DNA of 64,000 nt. Source: JAAYED01 sp040772225 (lineage in GTDB: Bacteria; Chloroflexota; Anaerolineae; UBA1429). A model generated the notes under the pieces. It had not been told where the DNA came from, searched no databases, and worked only from the letters and a program-made list of their open reading frames with translations. Position numbers and translations under genes: made by a program. Each line of letters begins with the position of its first letter. The stretch's first letter is position 1. This document shows positions 59,787 to 64,000 of the stretch, one piece after another. The stretch lies in assembly GCA_040772225.1 (NCBI GenBank), contig JAXGYO010000003.1:571595-635594 (forward strand), given 5' to 3'.

Positions 59787-59884
59787 CGCCTCCTCCTTGA
59801 CGCGCATCACGACTGTAACACACGGGCCGATTATACGGCCCCGCCAGAGAGCGTCAACGCGGCTGCCCCCTCCGCGCATAGAAC

Positions 59885-59913
59885 GCCGGCCTCCTCTGAG
59901 TGAGAAGGCCGGC
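59885..59913 (-). terminator. Hairpin terminator after the CapA gene
   Basis: GCCGGCCT (59885-59892) and AGGCCGGC (59906-59913) pair with a 13-base loop. On the minus strand the stem is followed by GTTCTAT. It lies 53 bases after the CapA stop and ends that transcript before the hydrolase operon. Confidence 0.6.
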
Positions 59914-59965
59914 CTAGTCACATCCTGTCCGCATCAGCCGCTCGGCACAGTGGCTGCGACGGATG

Positions 59966-61711
59966 TCACCGTTCTGGTGCGCCGCCATAGATGCGTGTGA
60001 GAATCTCGGCCCGTTCATCGGCACCCGCCCAGCGCGGCTGCGCATAGTCCTCCAGCACCGTGGTCAGCACCTCGCTATTGACCAGGCGTCCGTCATAGAT
60101 CGTGTGCCGGGCGATCAGCCCCGTGCGCGTCTCCCACGACCACATCTGGTCAAAGAAGAGATTTCCCAGGCCATAGACAATGATTCCCGGGCCGCCCTCG
60201 TCGCCCTGGCCGTACGGCTCCCACGCCTGGGGCACGTGGCTCTGCACGCCGGTGACGATGTCCGCGCCCGCAGCGCGCAGCTCGCGGAACTCGATGACCT
60301 GGTTATCGGTGGGATAGGGCACGTAGGTCTCTTCATACTGCAGTTCGACCAGCACCATATCCACCTCGGGGTCGGCCGCCAACTCGGCCACGCTGGCCAG
60401 GAGCCGCTCCTTGTTATTGTAGAAGTAGCAGGCACCGGGCAGGTCGTCGGTGGCCCAGGCGTACGAGGGCTCATAGGCCAGCGCGGCGAGAAACGCCAGC
60501 CGGTTGCCGTTATGCTCGTAGAACATGGGCGCACAGGCCTCTGTTTCGTTCAACCCGCTGCCATAGATGGGGATGTCGCGGTCGCGATAGAAAGTAATCG
60601 ACTCGCGGGCCCCGTCGTAGCCAAAGTCATTGACGTGGTTGCCCGAGAGGCCCACAATGTCAGTTCCGATGGCTTCCAGAGCATCCCAGTAGTCATAGTC
60701 GCTGCAAAACGTCAGATTATCGGCGGACGTGTCCACCGGGCACCCGCTGACAAAGGGCACCTCGTTGCTCACATGGGTGATATCGGCCTTGCTGAGTTCC
60801 TCACCGATCACCAGTGCCGGATATTCGGTGCCATAGGTCTCCATCCGCGCAGCCGTCAGACGGCACATCGCCGTGACGCCGGTCATCACCAGTCGCGTCA
60901 TTTTGCTCGCATCGCGGTTCTCCCAGCCGGCCAGCGCCTCGGCCAAAAGTGGCCCCACCTCGGCTGGCCACTGTCCCTCCAGAGCCAGACCCAGCGCCAG
61001 GGGATAATCGACCGGCTCCAGCGCCGCGTCGAACAGCGAAAGGCCGCCAAAGCCGAGCACTTTCAAGGTGGGCTCCAGCGCCTCAAAAGGTACGATGCCC
61101 ACGGCCGTACGATCCGCCTGCAACTCGGCCAGCAGGTTCTCAGAGGCCACGATGCGCGGCTGGCCATCGCCCCACAGTACCGACAGCACCGACGCCGTGT
61201 CCGCATCCATCACCAGAGGGCCCGCCCCTGAACCCAACCAGCGATCCAGCGGCATATCAGGCCCAAAGAGGTCATCCACCGTGTCAAAGGGCACGACCGG
61301 GGCATAGTAGCGCCAGCCGAACAAATACCGCGCGCCGGCCTCGGCCTCCGCGCCGGCCATCACCCGCAGGCGCAGGTTCGCATCATCCTCGGCCGCCGCC
61401 TCCAGCACATAGCCCTCAGCCGTCAGGTCCAGAGCCATCACGCGTGGCGCAACGGGCTCTCCAACGATGGACAGTCCTTCAGGAATCGCGATCCCCAGCG
61501 TTTCGTAGGCCGGCGTGGGCGTGAGCGTTGGGGCGGGCGTAGCCGTAGCTGTGGGTATCGCCGTCTGCGTCGGAGGGACGTCCGTAGCCGTCGGCTCGAC
61601 GACGAGGGTGTCGACAGGTTCCGGCGGGGTTACTATCTCCGGCTCGACCTGCGAGCAACCCGCCAAAACCAGCAGAATAACGAGAGCAAGGACTATTGAA
61701 ACGGATCGCAT
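59966..61711 (-). CDS. CapA/PgsA-type metallophosphatase-fold lipoprotein
   Basis: The product is 581 residues. The lipoprotein signal MRSVSIVLALVILLVLAGC is followed by a Thr/Pro linker and a ~200-residue solute-binding-like region. A CapA (poly-gamma-glutamate synthesis) domain follows, with LVMTGVTAMCRLTAAR, DITHVSNEVPFVSGCP, DIVGLSGNHVNDFGYDGARE and GADIVTGVQSHVPQAWEPYG. The usual first Gly-Asp metal motif (GDVM) reads GVTAM here, so one ligand may be missing. It acts outside the membrane and is divergent from pyk. A polymer-processing role is inferred from the family only. Confidence 0.88.
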   Translation of the reverse strand: MRSVSIVLALVILLVLAGCSQVEPEIVTPPEPVDTLVVEPTATDVPPTQTAIPTATATPAPTLTPTPAYETLGIAIPEGLSIVGEPVAPRVMALDLTAEGYVLEAAAEDDANLRLRVMAGAEAEAGARYLFGWRYYAPVVPFDTVDDLFGPDMPLDRWLGSGAGPLVMDADTASVLSVLWGDGQPRIVASENLLAELQADRTAVGIVPFEALEPTLKVLGFGGLSLFDAALEPVDYPLALGLALEGQWPAEVGPLLAEALAGWENRDASKMTRLVMTGVTAMCRLTAARMETYGTEYPALVIGEELSKADITHVSNEVPFVSGCPVDTSADNLTFCSDYDYWDALEAIGTDIVGLSGNHVNDFGYDGARESITFYRDRDIPIYGSGLNETEACAPMFYEHNGNRLAFLAALAYEPSYAWATDDLPGACYFYNNKERLLASVAELAADPEVDMVLVELQYEETYVPYPTDNQVIEFRELRAAGADIVTGVQSHVPQAWEPYGQGDEGGPGIIVYGLGNLFFDQMWSWETRTGLIARHTIYDGRLVNSEVLTTVLEDYAQPRWAGADERAEILTRIYGGAPER

Positions 61712-61896
61712 TCACACCTCGTGGGTCGATCAGGATACTTGCGATTATAGGTTCCCGATATGGGCCGGTCAAAGAATGCCAGACGATGAGCGATCGTCGG
61801 CCCACGCGTGAGGGGCACCGGCCAGAGGCCACCGCCCTTGCGGCCGGCTCCCGCTGTGGTATGCTGTTCTCGAACCACGGGCGCAGGAGGTCACCT

Positions 61897-63327
61897 ATGC
61901 GACGCACCAAGATCGTGGCCACAATCGGTCCGGCGACGAGCAGCCCCGAGCGCATCAGGCAGCTGTTGGCTGCGGGGATGGACGTGGCGCGCGTCAACTT
62001 TTCCCATGGCACTTACGAGGATCATCAACGCACCGTCGAGCGGGTCCGGAGCGCCGCAAAGGATGCCGGCCGCCCGATTGCCATCCTGCAAGACCTTCAG
62101 GGCCCCAAGATGCGCACCGGTCCGCTGCAGGGCGGCCAGCCCGTGCATCTGGTATCGGGACAGGAACTCACGATCACCACCGAGCCCGTACCCGGCGACG
62201 CTCGGAGGATCAGCACCGACTACCCACATCTGCCGCAGGACGTTTCTGCTGGTGACCGAATCCTGGTGTCCGACGGCCTGATCGAGTTGCGCGTGCTGGA
62301 GACCACCGAAAGCGACGTCCGGACCGCTATCGTGTATGGGGGCACGCTCAGGCAGCGGCAGGGGATCAATCTTCCCGGCGTGCATGTCTCCTCCCCCAGC
62401 GTCACGGACAAAGATTTGGCCGACCTCGCCTTTGGCGTGGATCTGGGCGTCGACTATGTGGCCATTTCCTTTGTGCGCCGCGCAGAGGACGTACTCCGCG
62501 TCAAGGAGGCCCTGGAGCAGGCCGGCGCCGACACGCCTGTGATCGCCAAGTTGGAACGACCCGAGGCGCTCGATCACCTGGAGGCGATCCTGGCGGCTGC
62601 CGATGGCCTGATGGTGGCACGCGGCGACCTCGGCGTGGAGATCGCGCCGGAGCGCGTACCCGGACTGCAGAAGCAGATCATCCAGGCCGCCAATCGTGCC
62701 GGCAAGCCGGTTATCACGGCCACGCAGATGCTGGAATCGATGATCACGTCACCCCAGCCCACCCGCGCCGAGGTGAGCGACGTCGCCAACGCTATCCTGG
62801 ACGGCAGCGACGCCGTGATGCTCAGCGGAGAGACCGCTATCGGTCAGCATCCCATTCATGCCGTCGAGATGATGGCGCGCATCGCAGAGGCGGTCGAGGA
62901 GCAGGCCATCGCGGAAGCGCAGGCCACCATCGGATACCCGCTGGACGAGTTCTCCTCTGTGCCGCAGGGAATCGCCGCCGCCGTCAGTGCGCTGGTGCGC
63001 ACGCTGCCCATGAAGGCGATCTGTGTGATGACGCGCACCGGCACGACCGCCAGGCTCGTGAGCCGCTACCGCCCTGATCTGCCGATCCTGGGTTTCACGC
63101 CCGTAGAGGCAACCTACCGCCGGCTCTGCCTGCTGTGGGGAGTCACACCGCTCCGCACCGAGTTCGCCCACACCGAAGAGGCCTACTTTCAGCAGGTGCG
63201 CACCATACTGCTTGAACAGGGACACGCGCGCCAGGAAGACAAGGTCGTCGTCACGGGAGGGCACCCCTTTACCATCGGCGGACCCACCAACATGATCCGT
63301 GTGCTGGGGCTGGACGAGGCGCTGTAA
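61897..63327 (+). CDS. pyk: Pyruvate kinase
   Basis: The product is 476 residues, normal for the family. RRTKIVATIGPATSSPERIR is at the N-terminus and ARVNFSHGTYEDH follows. The catalytic helix IAKLERPEALDHLEAILAAA carries the active-site Lys, then MVARGDLGVEI and ITATQMLESMITSPQPTRAE. The C-terminal allosteric domain has MTRTGTTARLVSRYRPDLPI. It converts PEP and ADP to pyruvate and ATP. ATG 61897 follows GGAGGTCACCT. Confidence 0.97.
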   Translation: MRRTKIVATIGPATSSPERIRQLLAAGMDVARVNFSHGTYEDHQRTVERVRSAAKDAGRPIAILQDLQGPKMRTGPLQGGQPVHLVSGQELTITTEPVPGDARRISTDYPHLPQDVSAGDRILVSDGLIELRVLETTESDVRTAIVYGGTLRQRQGINLPGVHVSSPSVTDKDLADLAFGVDLGVDYVAISFVRRAEDVLRVKEALEQAGADTPVIAKLERPEALDHLEAILAAADGLMVARGDLGVEIAPERVPGLQKQIIQAANRAGKPVITATQMLESMITSPQPTRAEVSDVANAILDGSDAVMLSGETAIGQHPIHAVEMMARIAEAVEEQAIAEAQATIGYPLDEFSSVPQGIAAAVSALVRTLPMKAICVMTRTGTTARLVSRYRPDLPILGFTPVEATYRRLCLLWGVTPLRTEFAHTEEAYFQQVRTILLEQGHARQEDKVVVTGGHPFTIGGPTNMIRVLGLDEAL

Positions 63328-63424
63328 CATAGTGCCGTGAGCCCCGAACCGGCGCGCAACCCCGCGCTCATGGCCGCGTATTGTACCTTGAGGGCACACA
63401 TTCTGCGCCCATGGGGAGGTACAT

Positions 63425-63790
63425 ATGAGTTTTCTAGGCAATCTGATCTGGCTGATCTTTGGTGGACTGATCGCCGGGCTGGGATATATCATCGGCGGCA
63501 TCCTGATGTGCATCACCATAGTCGGGATACCCTTTGGCGTGCAGGCCATGCGACTGGGTGTCGCCGTCATGACGCCCTTTGGCAAGGAAGTGCTCCCTGC
63601 CGGGCGCCAGACGTCGCTCAAAATCCTGTTCGATGTCATCTGGATCCTGCTGTTCGGCTGGGAGATCGCCATGGCCCATCTGACATTTGCAGCGATCCTG
63701 GCCATCACGATCGTGGGCTTACCCTTTGCCAAGCAGCACCTCAAGCTGATACCGGTCGCGCTCTTTCCCTTTAACCAGCATTTGGAGTAG
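63425..63790 (+). CDS. yccF: YccF domain (DUF307) inner-membrane protein
   Basis: The product is 121 residues. There are two tandem YccF units: NLIWLIFGGLIAGLGYIIGG with ITIVGIPFGVQAMRL, and VIWILLFGWEIAMAHL with ITIVGLPFAKQHLKL. Each has a hydrophobic stretch followed by the conserved GIPFG/GLPFA loop. Function is unknown. ATG 63425 has GGGGAGG nearby. It is 31 bases upstream of the DUF4342 gene, probably one operon. Confidence 0.9.
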   Translation: MSFLGNLIWLIFGGLIAGLGYIIGGILMCITIVGIPFGVQAMRLGVAVMTPFGKEVLPAGRQTSLKILFDVIWILLFGWEIAMAHLTFAAILAITIVGLPFAKQHLKLIPVALFPFNQHLE

Positions 63791-63820
63791 GCGGGCCAAC
63801 CCTGCCGAAAAGGAGTCATC

Positions 63821-64000
63821 ATGAGCCAGGAGCATACACGTCAGGAAGAGTTTCGAATCGACGGCGAAGAGCTCAAGGACAAGTTTAGGGAGGCCGTGCA
63901 TCGCACCGAGACCCATGAGTTCCATGTGTCCGGCGACCAGTTGGTCGCCAAGGTCAAGGAGATCCTGCACGAGGGCAACATTCGGCGCATCAGCATCAAG
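63821..64000 (+). CDS. DUF4342 protein, 3' end off the window
   Basis: The visible part is 60 residues from ATG 63821 (AAAGGAGTCATC before it). It begins MSQEHTRQEEFRIDGEELKD and continues VAKVKEILHEGNIRRISIK to the edge. The VKELIHEGNVRRI-type motif is typical of DUF4342, a small family of unknown function often located next to membrane proteins. Confidence 0.8.
   Translation, partial: MSQEHTRQEEFRIDGEELKDKFREAVHRTETHEFHVSGDQLVAKVKEILHEGNIRRISIK

Noticed and set aside
1..64000. CRISPR array or restriction/defence island
   Set aside because: No regularly spaced direct repeats and no cas, restriction or known defence genes were found. The only mobile DNA seen is the nested IS.

Overview
The window is a GC-rich bacterial chromosome segment. 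It most likely comes from a member of the Chloroflexota (Anaerolineae/Caldilineae-like). The inference rests on the gene mix: an isopentenyl phosphate kinase, a T-box leader in front of trpS, many lipoproteins with Thr/Pro-rich linkers, and a fused homocysteine methyltransferase/MTHFR. No rRNA or other phylogenetic marker was available to prove it. Layout: (1) 1-8.6 kb holds an ATP-cone/uridine-kinase-like gene cut by the left edge, a 5'-nucleotidase lipoprotein whose frame is broken only by a TGA at a conserved Cys position (candidate selenoprotein), four tRNAs (two Ser, two Arg), prfA with a PrmC-TsaC fusion, and a UroD-thioredoxin/G3E GTPase pair. (2) 8.7-19.7 kb, plus strand: hsp20, lon, a PHP-AlbA_2 protein, a frameshifted GNAT gene, ribonuclease Z, isopentenyl phosphate kinase, RseP, a HEAT-repeat protein, acylphosphatase and a FecR-like membrane protein. 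(3) 19.7-27.8 kb: a DUF4416 gene, radC, an S24/S26 peptidase, a tryptophan T-box with trpS, a surface protein and a fused M16 peptidase. (4) 27.8-30.6 kb is a nested mobile element: an IS110 element sits inside the transposase gene of a second, DDE/integrase-type IS. The IS110 carries what looks like a complete bridge RNA, whose four guide segments match its own ends and the actual insertion site. (5) 30.9-42 kb: a sensor kinase divergent from an ECF sigma factor with a small membrane partner, a peptide-binding protein, a LysM lipoprotein, a two-gene operon of unrecognised small proteins with its own promoter and terminator, a divergent ABC-2 exporter, and two methyltransferases, one of them frameshifted. 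(6) 42-52.8 kb: one-carbon/methionine genes, a PQQ-type sugar dehydrogenase, an N-terminally truncated ABC-F gene, ThuA, a PH-domain protein, a ferredoxin-like protein, an ICMT-like methyltransferase and a nitroreductase. (7) 52.8-59.8 kb, minus strand: a sugar or sugar-acid catabolic cluster of split transketolase, TIM-barrel isomerase, enolase-superfamily dehydratase, zinc alcohol dehydrogenase and two paralogous alpha/beta hydrolases. (8) 60-64 kb: a CapA lipoprotein, pyruvate kinase, a YccF protein and a DUF4342 gene cut by the right edge. Most of the window is ordinary housekeeping sequence. The two most notable signals are the candidate selenocysteine codon at 1927-1929 and the self-consistent bridge RNA of the IS110 copy, which also rebuilds a promoter across its right-end/left-end junction.
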